A model generated the notes under the pieces. It made no database searches and had not been told where the DNA came from. It worked only from the letters and a program-made list of their open reading frames with translations. A stretch of 8,587 nt of DNA from Candidatus Poribacteria bacterium (lineage in GTDB: Bacteria; Poribacteria; WGA-4E; UBA9662): positions 1-8,587 of the forward strand of contig PACG01000130.1 in NCBI GenBank assembly GCA_002699335.1, in the 5' to 3' direction. The translations under genes and the position numbers were made by a program. Positions 1 through 7,118 of the stretch are shown piece by piece (within the stretch, counting starts at the first letter, position 1; each line of letters begins with the position of its first letter).

Positions 1-74
1 AATATCGGGGGCAAGCAGATGATGGCAGTCCCGGTTTACATGGAGCTAGCGACTGGAAGGTTGTATTAAAGTAA
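1..74 (+). CDS. Possible 3' end of an upstream gene (partial, frame uncertain)
   Basis: Two + strand frames are open from the left edge. Frame 1 ends at TAA 67-69 (22 codons, ending in ELATGRLY). Frame 3 ends at TAA 72-74 (23 codons, ending in SDWKVVLK). Both have reasonable amino-acid composition and I cannot choose between them or name a family. The fragment is too short to exclude chance, and the matching - strand frame is also open to the edge. Confidence 0.22.
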   Translation, partial: YRGQADDGSPGLHGASDWKVVLK

Positions 75-202
75 TTCTAGATGGTAGTTGATGCGACTGA
101 GATGCTGCGATCAAAAAGCATAACAAGTGGCTGATTTGTAGCTAACTAATTGCATCACTTTTTTTGTTAAATGGATTTTAAGCTAGGCCAAAGAAATATT
201 GT
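75..202. other. Leader region upstream of the ankyrin gene
   Basis: This short non-coding stretch contains a run of seven T at 159-165 but no strong GC-rich stem ahead of it, so a terminator for the preceding gene is not supported. I found no convincing -35/-10 pair. The bases just before the ATG at 203 (AAAGAAATATTGT) lack a Shine-Dalgarno sequence. An in-frame TAA at 179-181 rules out an earlier start for the ankyrin gene. Confidence 0.4.
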
Positions 203-1359
203 ATGTCACAGAAACAACTCACTGGCAAACAGAGTGATTTTCTGAAGATCGTGGTTGCAACGGCCGCCCGCGGCGACTTGGAATCGACTCGAGAGTTCGT
301 TGACAACAAACCCGAATGGATTCATACCGTCGGGTCACACGGACGAACCATGCTGTGGGAATCGGCTTATCGGGGCAAACAAGAGGTAGTTCAATTTTTG
401 GTGGAACAGGGAGCAGATGTCAATATCTGCGGTTGTCATTATACACCCCATTTAGTTGAAATTAGCCCTTATTGTGCGGCCCAATTGGCTGGCCGACATG
501 ATGTAGCCGCCTATCTGCTAGAGAATGGGGCCACGGTTGATATTCATTCCGCCGCCTATCTGGGGGATCTGCCGGTGGTGGACAAACTGCTCAATTCAGA
601 GCCCAGCTGGCTGAATCATGGCCACTGGCAGCATCATATGAGAGCTGGTAAGCCGCACAATTTTTGTTTAGCCGAAGCTCCGTGGGCCACCCCGCTAGGT
701 TATGCGCTGGCTGGCCAGCAGAAAACGGTGGCTGAATTTCTTATTCAGCGAGGGGCTGAGGTGACACTACATAGCAAGCAGTTGCTGGGTTTCTGTGTCA
801 GTCGTGATCGGGCCGACCTGGCTGAATTGTTACTTCGACATGGGGCCGATGCCAGTCAAGCGCCAGTCGTTTCCATTGAACGGCCAGAGATCAGTGCTTT
901 GTTGCTGGCTTACGGTGTTGCTCCCGCTGACCTGAATGCAAAAAATAGGATGGGTTGGCCACCACTAGTTTATGCCTGTCGGGGGGATAAAGGAGAGAAT
1001 CCTAACAAAGTCCGACGGCTGATAAGCCTCGGTGCGGATGTCGGTTGCGCAACTATAAAGGCAAAACCGCTCTCCATTGTGCGGCTAAAGCCGGTTTTGT
1101 TCAAGTGATGAAATTGCTGTTGGATCAGGGCGCGGATATGGAGGCCACCGACCAACAGGGAGAGACGCCACTCTTTGATGCCATCCGATCAACCATTAAA
1201 AAGGTAGAGAACAAAAGGGCGGCTATCACATTGTTAATAACCGCTGGGGCCAATATCAATCAGCCCAATCACAAAGGTCAAACGGTTTGGCAAGTTGCCC
1301 AACGAGTTCGATCAATTGACGCCGCGGAGATCCTAAAATCAGTTGAACAAAAAACGTAG
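203..1359 (+). pseudogene. Ankyrin-repeat protein, split by a -1 frameshift
   Basis: The first frame (203-1108) encodes 301 residues built from degenerate ankyrin repeats of about 33 residues. Each has the typical LL..GADV ending, for example EFLIQRGAEV and ELLLRHGADA. The last part of that frame after residue 280 (CATIKAKPLS onward) no longer looks like ankyrin. The repeat pattern resumes in the next frame at about 1045 (RNYKGKTALHCAAKAGF, then LLLDQGADMEATDQQGETPLFDA) and ends at TAG 1357-1359. Adding one base near 1040-1046 gives a continuous protein of about 385 residues: GADV-G-LRNYKGKTALH. No slippery heptamer is visible there, so a mutation or sequence error is likelier than programmed frameshifting. 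There is no signal peptide or membrane segment, so the product would be cytoplasmic. Ankyrin repeats mediate protein-protein contacts, and the partner is unknown. The start is ATG 203, with no clear ribosome binding site. The ankyrin identity is secure; functional status is uncertain. Confidence 0.85.
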
Positions 1360-1378
1360 TTTCCTCCCAGTCTGACTG

Positions 1379-1434
1379 TGGCTGACGGCTATTTTGACCG
1401 GTTGATTTCCCCAGGATGGAATCCCCCTCAGCCA
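1379..1434. repeat. Inverted repeat just downstream of the ankyrin gene
   Basis: TGGCTGA at 1379-1385 is complementary to TCAGCCA at 1428-1434, and pairing can extend outward with a CTG/CAG after an internal loop. The 42-base loop contains a further small GGAT/ATCC hairpin at 1414-1424. No T-run follows on either strand, so this is not a standard intrinsic terminator. It may simply be chance pairing. Confidence 0.25.
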
Positions 1435-1863
1435 GACAGATAACTACATTATCCGGACCAGGTAACAGCCTAATTCGGTTGAGAATCCGACTGTCGTGTG
1501 GACATGCTTTGGTTTACAATGTAAGGTGTTCAAACCTGTTATTCCCCTTCTCGATCGGTTGCAATAAGTGTTATTCATCTAAACATGGTTGACTGCATTC
1601 CACTATGTATGGGTCCTATCTTGGAGGGTTCTAAAAGTGGAACTGGCCAGATTTCGCTTTTTAGTTAAACGCATAATGTGTTCAATCCAGGTTTACGGTT
1701 TCATCCCTAAGCAATAGAAATATGGTAGGTCTAGAATTAAATAGAAAACAAGACCAGATCGAGAAAATCCATTATAAGGACTGCTGTTAGTGGCGGGGCC
1801 GCAAAAAATTATCGACAACTTAACCAAGTAAGGCCAACTACCGTTCAAAGGCAATTAAGAGCA

Positions 1864-1870
1864 AGGAGGC
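1864..1870 (+). promoter_or_regulatory. Shine-Dalgarno-like AAGGAGG ahead of a short ORF
   Basis: AAGGAGG is a perfect anti-16S complement and lies 12 bases before the TTG at 1883. It stands out because the larger genes in this window have no comparable site. The spacing is slightly long. It overlaps a short CCCC/GGGG hairpin (1870-1882) that could occlude the start codon. Confidence 0.25.
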
Positions 1871-1882
1871 CCCTTTCTGGGG

Positions 1883-2050
1883 TTGATTAAGTTAGTCAAT
1901 GATTCTAAATTATTTCAGGTGTCTAACCATGAAGTTCTGCTTGAGAAAAGTTTTGAGACTTATCAACTAGATAAACAGCCAACCGGTTGGTTCTTTGCTT
2001 CAGCTGGTAAAAGGTATGATGAGAAAAAAGGGTGCCAACTGGTTTTCTGA
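1883..2050 (+). CDS. Candidate 55-aa ORF with TTG start (doubtful)
   Basis: The frame runs from TTG 1883 to TGA 2048-2050 and gives a 55-residue hydrophilic peptide with no membrane segment, which I do not recognise. Its middle (QLDKQPTGWFFASAGKRYD) has a protein-like composition, including Trp, Phe and Tyr. An AAGGAGG lies 12 bases upstream. The same frame upstream (1790-1858) continues with plausible codons but is interrupted by two TAA codons (1829-1831 and 1856-1858). The ORF could therefore be the tail of a decayed longer gene rather than a small gene. A chance ORF of this length is also possible. Confidence 0.2.
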   Translation: MIKLVNDSKLFQVSNHEVLLEKSFETYQLDKQPTGWFFASAGKRYDEKKGCQLVF

Positions 2051-2362
2051 TATCCGTCTAATTAACCTGCCAAAGATTTGGCGTGTAAACATGTATCATT
2101 CAAGCAGAATTCGCCTAGTCTAGCAATTAATCTTATTAGCCATTCATAATCTAGGTGAAAATCTGATATCAACTTAAAAGGAATGCTTGGATTTTGTTTT
2201 TATTTTCGCTTCCACTGTTAATCAACTGCTGAAATTCTGAGTTCTGCTGAATATTGTCAAAGGCACTATGCCTGTGATAGCGTCAACTGTCTTCCTTTGT
2301 AAAGATAGTATGCCCCTAATCCTAAAATTGCTGATTTAGCTAATGGCGACGGATAAAATTAA

Positions 2363-2385
2363 TTGGCAGACATTTTTTCCGCCAA
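2363..2385 (-). terminator. Weak hairpin downstream of the HD remnant
   Basis: On the - strand TTGGC (2385-2381) can pair with GCCAA (2367-2363) around a 13-base loop and is followed by TTAATTTT. The five-base stem and imperfect T tract make this a poor intrinsic terminator. It lies about 35 bases beyond the HD stop codon, which is the expected place. Confidence 0.18.
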
Positions 2386-2418
2386 GACTAAGCGAAATAG
2401 GTTTATCAATTAGCTAAT

Positions 2419-2851
2419 TCAACTGTTAAGTTGTTGATAGCGTTGTGACAGCTGCTGCCAAACTTGTTCTTTTTCTAACTTTGGCCAAGAAAGCTGAAGA
2501 AAGTACTCTATTTTCCATATTAACCATCGGCTTAACTTTTTGTCGGCTAATAAATGCCAGTAACGACTATTATCCAGAATGTCGGCCGCCTTAATCAGCA
2601 AAGCCATTTTCCCCTTCGTCTTGCAGCGAGCAAATATCTCTCGATTCTGTTCTGGTCGCCTGATGTTCATCCGCATCAGCGGAACCCAATCCTGAATGGA
2701 GTCGATTGAACTCTCCTAACCGGACATTATGCGTCTTCAGGAACTATCTGGCATCTTCAACTTGTTGATCTCTTCAACCCGTCGGTATCGTCATCGAGAC
2801 GACCTTCACATCTGTGATGCCAACATGCAGAAGTAGGCTCATCAGAGTCAT
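2419..2851 (-). pseudogene. HD-domain phosphohydrolase remnant
   Basis: The intact part is an 85-residue frame (ATG 2676 to TGA 2421-2419). It contains IKAADILDNSRYW at residues 28-40, the helix that carries the last metal-binding Asp (D32) of HD-domain phosphohydrolases, followed by a helical C-terminal tail. The catalytic His and His-Asp of the domain should lie upstream but are absent. The upstream sequence shows worn traces. ATG 2851 begins a frame with GITDVKVV, resembling the helix before the HD pair. A DDTDG and a VEEINK appear in other frames further along, as expected after an HDTxED motif, but the HD segment itself is missing, and TGA and TAG codons (the TAG at 2718-2716) interrupt the main frame. 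The whole therefore reads as a gene with an internal deletion and frameshifts. The HD identity of the C-terminal part is fairly firm; the upstream traces are inference. The substrate, whether a (p)ppGpp-like nucleotide or another phosphoester, cannot be told. Confidence 0.55.
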
Positions 2852-2939
2852 CTTAACCCCTCAATTTCTTGAGTCGATTTGATGTTTTCGATTTTGATTC
2901 TGCATTCAATTATAAGCAGGTAAAAAACAATTATTGGCC

Positions 2940-4103
2940 TCAGAACTTGGGTTCGGTAACGAACATAGAGGGTTGATACGGTAAAAACTGCCCCTGTTTT
3001 TCATATAGGCGATGGTATTTCTTTACTTTTTCTTCATCAACGAAGACACACAGACCAACACCTTTCGGTGCCTCCCAGTCAGGGCTATTGGCTACAGGAA
3101 GGGGCTCAGTCAGGATATCATCCTGCAACATTCCAGCGGTTTGTTGATTCCCATCCACCAGATTTGGCAAGGAAAGGCAAACCTGATGGGAAGCAGCAGC
3201 CATCAATCCCAACTCACCGTGCGTATGACGACAAACATGTAGCCCTTCCAAATGTGCCAGATAACTTAAGCGATGAAACTGGGTCAGTGTCCCAACCCAG
3301 TTGCTGCTAAAACAGAGAACATCAGCCGCGCGTTGACGAACAACTTCATAGACATCACTCACTCGCCATAACCCTTCGTTGGCGGCTAGGGCAACGGGTG
3401 TTCGGTTTCGTACCTCGATCATATTGCGAATTGGATCCGGCCAAACCGGTTGTTCGGCAAAATCTATCTGGTAACAATCAAATTGGTTCAGGTAGCGGAC
3501 TGCCTGATTAACAGACCAAACGCCATTGGCGTCAATCCGAATTTTGCAGTTTGGGCCAATGGTTTCCCGCAAGGCGGCAATCATCGACAGTTCTGCTTCC
3601 AAATCAAGACCCACCTTGATATAGAAAACGGTATAACCCATTTCCAGACCACGCTTAGCCTGAGAGGTAACCGAATCGGCATCACCATAAGCCAGGTAGT
3701 AGAAGTAATTTACCGATTGACGATAGAGACCACCAAAAAGGTTGTAGACTGGCTGACCGCAGGCCTTACCAAAGATGTCCCATAGGGCCATATCGATGCC
3801 AGCAAAAGCAAAATTTCCCGACATTTCCCGGTGAAACCAGTGAGCGGTAGAGAAAAAATCCTGTGCTATCGCTTCACGGTCGACCGGATTCCGTCCGGTA
3901 AAAACCGGTATAATGGATACGATAATCTGGTAGATGCTCTCCACATTTGGACCAGGGCAACTCTCCCCCCAACCGACAATCCCAGCATCGGTGGTAATTT
4001 TGACTAGTACAGCCGTAACACCATCCCGTTGCACTCGGGTACTGGTTTCCCGATGTTTATAGGGGACGCTAACAATAATCGGTTCAATATTGGTGATTTT
4101 CAA
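2940..4103 (-). CDS. Enolase-superfamily enzyme, mandelate racemase/muconate lactonizing type
   Basis: The 387-residue protein has the usual length and layout of the superfamily: an N-terminal capping domain (residues 1-125, with GVTAVLVKITTDAGIVGWGE) and a TIM-barrel domain (130-355). The barrel shows the expected acid-base Lys in YIKVG (K163). Its three metal ligands are D191 (RIDANG), E217 (FAEQP) and E243 (AANEG). D261 and H293/H295 (CRHTHGELG) could form the Asp-His dyad of the mandelate racemase subgroup. No Lys is visible on the opposite side of the barrel as in muconate lactonizing enzymes. The expected reaction is Mg2+-dependent proton abstraction alpha to a carboxylate, so dehydration or epimerisation of a sugar acid or hydroxy acid is plausible; the substrate is unknown. 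Oddly, the first Lys of the usual KxK is Tyr (Y161). The start is TTG 4103-4101: no in-frame ATG lies upstream, and the first internal Met would remove the capping domain. There is no Shine-Dalgarno sequence. Neighbouring genes on the same strand are far away or broken, so it is probably transcribed alone. Confidence 0.88.
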   Translation of the reverse strand: MKITNIEPIIVSVPYKHRETSTRVQRDGVTAVLVKITTDAGIVGWGESCPGPNVESIYQIIVSIIPVFTGRNPVDREAIAQDFFSTAHWFHREMSGNFAFAGIDMALWDIFGKACGQPVYNLFGGLYRQSVNYFYYLAYGDADSVTSQAKRGLEMGYTVFYIKVGLDLEAELSMIAALRETIGPNCKIRIDANGVWSVNQAVRYLNQFDCYQIDFAEQPVWPDPIRNMIEVRNRTPVALAANEGLWRVSDVYEVVRQRAADVLCFSSNWVGTLTQFHRLSYLAHLEGLHVCRHTHGELGLMAAASHQVCLSLPNLVDGNQQTAGMLQDDILTEPLPVANSPDWEAPKGVGLCVFVDEEKVKKYHRLYEKQGQFLPYQPSMFVTEPKF

Positions 4104-4406
4104 TTTTAGCTGATCCCATATTTCCCCAAATCTGCAACATGGCCACCAGAAGAAAATTGGCCTCCAAAATCTTTTACTTCAGCTGATGCCCCTTTTATTA
4201 AACTTCATTCTATCACACCCTAATGGAATAGTGGCATTAGAATTAGTTCTAAGATCTAAATCATATAGTGCTTGTCATTGACTGTTGAAACACCACCAGT
4301 TCATCATCTGAAAAAAGATCGGTTGGTTCAACCCCATATCTGTTTTAACAAAGAATTTACCACAATCTACCGCTATCTCCTATCCTGGGCACACTGGTAA
4401 TTTATT
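4104..4406. other. Intergenic leader of the enolase-superfamily gene
   Basis: This 303-base stretch is AT-rich and contains no recognisable gene on either strand. It holds the candidate extended -10 element at 4207-4215 and a small GGCCA/TGGCC hairpin around 4141-4162. It probably also includes lost 3' sequence of the propeller pseudogene, but no family motif could be traced past 4407. Confidence 0.45.
4207..4215 (-). promoter_or_regulatory. Possible extended -10 promoter element for the enolase-type gene
   Basis: On the - strand TGATAGAAT reads as an extended -10 (TGnTAGAAT, five of six matches to TATAAT). No matching -35 hexamer lies at the usual distance, which extended -10 promoters tolerate. 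It would give an untranslated leader of about 95 bases before the TTG start. This rests on motif appearance alone. Confidence 0.25.
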
Positions 4407-5093
4407 TCAATTCATCTGATATAATACAGAATTACTTCCGCTGTTTGTCCAGACGACTTTGCCGGTCTCAGCTTCAAGCGCGTGTAAGTAGGTACCAACA
4501 AACGGGTAAATACCAGCCGCAAGATAGATCTTACCATCGTAGAAAACAGGACCGCCTCGGGCTGGATTCTCATTGACTAAACGACCATTTCCTAAAACCT
4601 TCTTGCCCGAAAGTCCTCCTCGAAATTTTCATAACAGGTTCCCATCGACAGCACTCAAACAATAAAGATATCCATCATCACTGACAAAATAGACTTTGCC
4701 GTTTCGAGCGATTGAGGCCAAGCGAGCTGGTGCGTCGGCAAAGAATCTCCAATGTTCTCGGCCTGTTTCTGTGTGGTAAGCAGTGACGCTATCGTTTACC
4801 ATCGATGGCACAAAGATTTGTTTACCCATAACCACGGACTCGTACGAGAGATCAAACAGTAGTTTCGTTTGTCCTTTTAGGCCAATCGGGTTGAGGTAAA
4901 TCGAGTTGACGCACCTATTTTAAGTGCAGCTTGGACGGTAGTTTGCTGGGAGAAGACGTTAGTCTCCCCGGGCTATAACGCCACTGCGGCCAGTCAACGC
5001 TGTCCTTATTTGTGTCTTTAGAGCAGGCCAAAAAATGGTTAATAGTACACACGCAGCAAAGATCAAAATCTGGCTTTTTTGGTAACTTCCCAT
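4407..5093 (-). pseudogene. Secreted PQQ-type (BamB-like) beta-propeller protein, multiply disrupted
   Basis: ATG 5093 opens a signal-peptide-like stretch with Lys6 and a hydrophobic core at residues 9-24. The reading then has to shift by -1 (between about 5024 and 4995) to continue as DSVDWPQWRYSPGRL and LPSKLHLK. A TAG at 4917-4915 stands where Trp is expected. A +1 shift near 4866-4854 leads to LSYESVVMGK and two propeller blades: VTAYHTETGREHWRF and KVYFVSDDGYLYCL. A TGA at 4631-4629 again sits at a Trp position (LL-stop-KFRGG). The same frame then continues through ARGGPVFYDGKIYLAAGIYPF and ETGKVVW to TGA 4409-4407. Blades with the pattern GKVYxxxxDGxLYCLxxxxGxxxW are typical of PQQ-like repeats, which fold into a periplasmic propeller. 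The remnant is about 229 codons and probably also lacks its 3' part. It starts 27 bases after the ATPase stop on the same strand, so it was likely the last gene of that operon. An open 68-codon segment (4835-4629) should not be called a gene. Confidence 0.82.
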
Positions 5094-5120
5094 ATTTTTT
5101 TAACCGTCTACAGCGGTACT

Positions 5121-5801
5121 CTATATATCAGCAAGAATAGTTCCATCGCTCATCTGGACGATATCATTAGCATAAGATGCAACACGCAGATCGTGCGTTA
5201 CCAGTAGCACCATTCCACCATTGGCAGCATACTCAGCAAGATGCTGACATACCACTTCCGTATTTTTGTCATCTAGGTTCCCAGTCGGTTCATCAGCTAG
5301 CAGCAGACGCGGCTGGTTAAGTAACGCCCGTGCCAGGGCAGTACGTTGCTGCTCCCCTGTAGACAGTTTTGAAGGGACATGTGATAACCGGTCTGTTAAC
5401 TTAAACCGTTCAATTAATTCCTGTGCACGGTCACGTAGATCTATTTTTATTTGTCGATGAATACCTTCAAGTGCCAATGAAGCGGCCAGAACATTATCAA
5501 GTAAATTTAGATACGGCACTAAGTGAAATTCTTGGAAAACAAAACCGATTTCTGCAGCACGATACTGTGCACGCTTCTCAGCAGAGATTGCGTATAGATT
5601 CGTCTCATCAATCTTAACAACACCATCATCAGGCCGGAGTAACCCTCCAGCCGCAAATAACATGGTGGATTTTCCGCATCCGCTTGGCCCACATACCGCA
5701 ACGAAACTCCCACGATCTAGCTGCAACGTAACCTGACGTAAGGCATAGATCTGTTGTTTCTTGTAAGTGTAAGTTTTCTGAACCCGATCCAATTGAAGCA
5801 T
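5121..5801 (-). CDS. ABC transporter ATPase, MacB/LolD type
   Basis: The 226-residue protein is a single complete nucleotide-binding domain: Walker A GPSGCGKST (residues 38-46), Q-loop Gln90 (FVFQEFHL), signature LSTGEQQR (145-152), Walker B LLLADE (165-170), D-loop NLDD (174-177) and switch His202 (VTHD). The signature departs from LSGGQ at two positions, which several FtsX-linked ATPases do as well. It has no membrane segment and would act at the cytoplasmic face, powering the permease encoded directly upstream. ATG 5801 follows the permease TAA after only three bases, so the two are translationally coupled. An AGGA at 5812-5809 within the permease 3' end is a plausible ribosome binding site. 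The length and FtsX partner place it in the LolD/MacB-like group; the substrate or extracytoplasmic task is not revealed by sequence. The stop is TAG 5123-5121. Confidence 0.93.
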   Translation of the reverse strand: MLQLDRVQKTYTYKKQQIYALRQVTLQLDRGSFVAVCGPSGCGKSTMLFAAGGLLRPDDGVVKIDETNLYAISAEKRAQYRAAEIGFVFQEFHLVPYLNLLDNVLAASLALEGIHRQIKIDLRDRAQELIERFKLTDRLSHVPSKLSTGEQQRTALARALLNQPRLLLADEPTGNLDDKNTEVVCQHLAEYAANGGMVLLVTHDLRVASYANDIVQMSDGTILADI

Positions 5802-5804
5802 TTC

Positions 5805-7094
5805 TTAGTCCTGACGTAAGGTTTCAGCTGGATCTTGCTCTGCTGCCATGAAGGCTGGCAACCAACCCGCAACTGCCGCTAATACTGTTACACAGATTAC
5901 CATGAGGAGCCCTAACCTCCAAGAAAAGATCTGCGCAAATGATAGCGAACTCGATTTGATGGCAGGGTCATTAATCTTCATGACAGCTAATAAACCGATA
6001 AAACAACCGAGCACCGCCCCTAAAAGTCCAACGATGATCGATTTGAAGAGAAACAATTTAATAATCTGACCGGATCCAACCCCAACTGCACGCAAGATAC
6101 CGATCTCCGGTCTCCGATTACGAACATTGATCAGTGACAGAAATGCAATCCAAATACCACCAGCGACAACTGAAGCAGAGATGACATTCGCGGCTAGAGT
6201 TCGATACCTGTTTCCCAGATGTTGCTGATGCATCTTTTCTTGTTTAAGGGTTTGTTCAGCTAATTTGGCCGCTTCCATCCGCATGTTTGCTCGAGCTTGC
6301 GCCTTGGTGAACTTTTCAACCACCTGAGTATCAGGTAAATACGCCGCAATTTCCTGAGTGACTTTGGGTAAATCCGCCATCGCACATCGGCACTCAATCG
6401 CCCATATAGCGTTGATCAGCCCCTCCTTTTTTAGCATCTGCTGTGCGGTTGTCAAGTGGATCCAGATTGTAACGTCATCTTTGTTCCCGCGCGGATCATG
6501 TACCTGTGAGACGGTGAATTTCTCGCTCTTCAGAGTAACCTTATCACCAACTTCGAGGCTCTCGACTATGGCAATTTCACTACCGAGTACCATTTGTCCC
6601 AGCGGCACTTTCTGCGCAATCGGTTTTTGAGGTTGCCGATGCATAATTGGCACCTGACCACGGATCCCAACTAGAAACACCATCCGGTTGTTGCGTTCAG
6701 GCCAACGGATTCGCTGTTCAACCGTCGGCAACAAATGGTTGATGGTCACAATTTCGCTCTCAGCTAACTTTGAGGCATACGATTCTGGCATAAACTTTGA
6801 AGCATAATTGTTGGAATAAAGTTCGCTCAGGTTTTGATCTTTCGGCAAAATCAAAATGTTAAACCCCAACCCTTTACTGATTTTACGCATCTGATCCTCA
6901 AGTTCTTCGTTACGTTTTTGAACAACTTGCCTTTGGTCCCATAGGATCTGCTTAGTCTGCATGTCATACACGACAAGTAATACAATGACGCTTGTACTAC
7001 AAGCAACCGCAGTCATTACACCCAGCACCGCAAGCCCAAAATGAAACTTGCGGTGGCGTATCTCACCAAGGATGAGGTGCCAAGTATTGATCAT
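5805..7094 (-). CDS. FtsX/MacB-family ABC transporter permease
   Basis: The 429-residue inner-membrane protein has the MacB/LolC layout. There is a short cytoplasmic N-terminus and TM1 at about residues 19-43. A large extracytoplasmic domain (44-300) ends in a charged helical, possibly coiled-coil stretch at 265-292. TM2 (301-322), TM3 (345-371) and TM4 (394-414) follow. The cytoplasmic loop after TM2 carries NVRNRRPEIGILRAVGVGSGQI, the conserved FtsX coupling region that contacts the ATPase. The C-terminal AAEQDPAETLRQD is the usual ending of this family. Such permeases move conformational change across the membrane instead of passing substrate through a channel. They serve lipoprotein extraction, toxin or antibiotic export, or control of cell-wall enzymes, and which applies here is unknown. 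ATG 7094 lies 24 bases after the stop of the 392-aa protein gene, without a Shine-Dalgarno sequence. The family call is secure. Confidence 0.92.
   Translation of the reverse strand: MINTWHLILGEIRHRKFHFGLAVLGVMTAVACSTSVIVLLVVYDMQTKQILWDQRQVVQKRNEELEDQMRKISKGLGFNILILPKDQNLSELYSNNYASKFMPESYASKLAESEIVTINHLLPTVEQRIRWPERNNRMVFLVGIRGQVPIMHRQPQKPIAQKVPLGQMVLGSEIAIVESLEVGDKVTLKSEKFTVSQVHDPRGNKDDVTIWIHLTTAQQMLKKEGLINAIWAIECRCAMADLPKVTQEIAAYLPDTQVVEKFTKAQARANMRMEAAKLAEQTLKQEKMHQQHLGNRYRTLAANVISASVVAGGIWIAFLSLINVRNRRPEIGILRAVGVGSGQIIKLFLFKSIIVGLLGAVLGCFIGLLAVMKINDPAIKSSSLSFAQIFSWRLGLLMVICVTVLAAVAGWLPAFMAAEQDPAETLRQD
5809..5812 (-). promoter_or_regulatory. Ribosome binding site of the ABC ATPase gene
   Basis: AGGA lies seven bases before ATG 5801, inside the last codons of the permease gene. 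It is the only well-placed Shine-Dalgarno-like element in this operon. It supports the ATG at 5801 and coupled translation with the permease. Confidence 0.4.
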
Positions 7095-7118
7095 ATATGC
7101 ACAAATAGCTAATTGTAA

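Larger units (their letters stand above)
1360..2418. other. 1.06-kb region without a convincing gene, between convergent genes
   Basis: All six frames are broken frequently here, and translation gives no recognisable family. Possible content is limited to an inverted repeat at 1379-1434, a 55-codon ORF at 1883-2050 with an AAGGAGG in front, and a weak hairpin at 2363-2385. Two further short open stretches, - strand 1444-1578 (44 codons) and - strand 2169-2264 (31 codons), have no supporting signal. The ankyrin gene runs in from the left and the HD remnant from the right, so transcription converges here. The length suggests that one or more genes have decayed beyond recognition. Confidence 0.6.

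Noticed and set aside
970..1155. Minus-strand ORF across the ankyrin frameshift
   Set aside because: The opposite strand shows continuous ankyrin repeats across the same bases after a one-base correction.
1444..1578. A 44-codon - strand ORF with ATG in the empty gap
   Set aside because: It has no ribosome binding site, no recognisable motif, and its length is expected by chance.
2169..2264. A - strand stretch encoding FDNIQQNSEFQQLI, resembling the end of a TPR protein
   Set aside because: Only about 31 codons, a stop shortly upstream, and the resemblance is too short to support.
2408..2419. The perfect 12-base palindrome AATTAGCTAATT
   Set aside because: It is AT-rich, single-copy and overlaps the end of the HD remnant, so no operator role can be argued.
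3012..3785. Plus-strand ORFs opposite the enolase-superfamily gene
   Set aside because: They are antisense shadows; the - strand frame has all catalytic residues.
4629..4631. TGA read as Trp (genetic code change)
   Set aside because: The companion lesion is TAG, TGG is the Trp codon throughout the intact genes, and the enolase-type gene and HD remnant appear to end in TGA.
4629..4835. Reading the 68-codon propeller segment as a stand-alone small protein
   Set aside because: The propeller motifs continue in the same frame past the TGA and upstream past the GTG, so this is a piece of a larger broken gene.
5098..5117. ACCG/CGGT hairpin after the ATPase stop as a terminator
   Set aside because: A four-base stem followed by A residues on the - strand does not fit an intrinsic terminator.
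5266..5617. Plus-strand ORFs opposite the ATPase gene
   Set aside because: They are antisense shadows of a gene with complete ABC motifs and carry no family signal.
5848..6630. Plus-strand ORFs opposite the permease gene
   Set aside because: They are antisense shadows of a clear FtsX-family protein.
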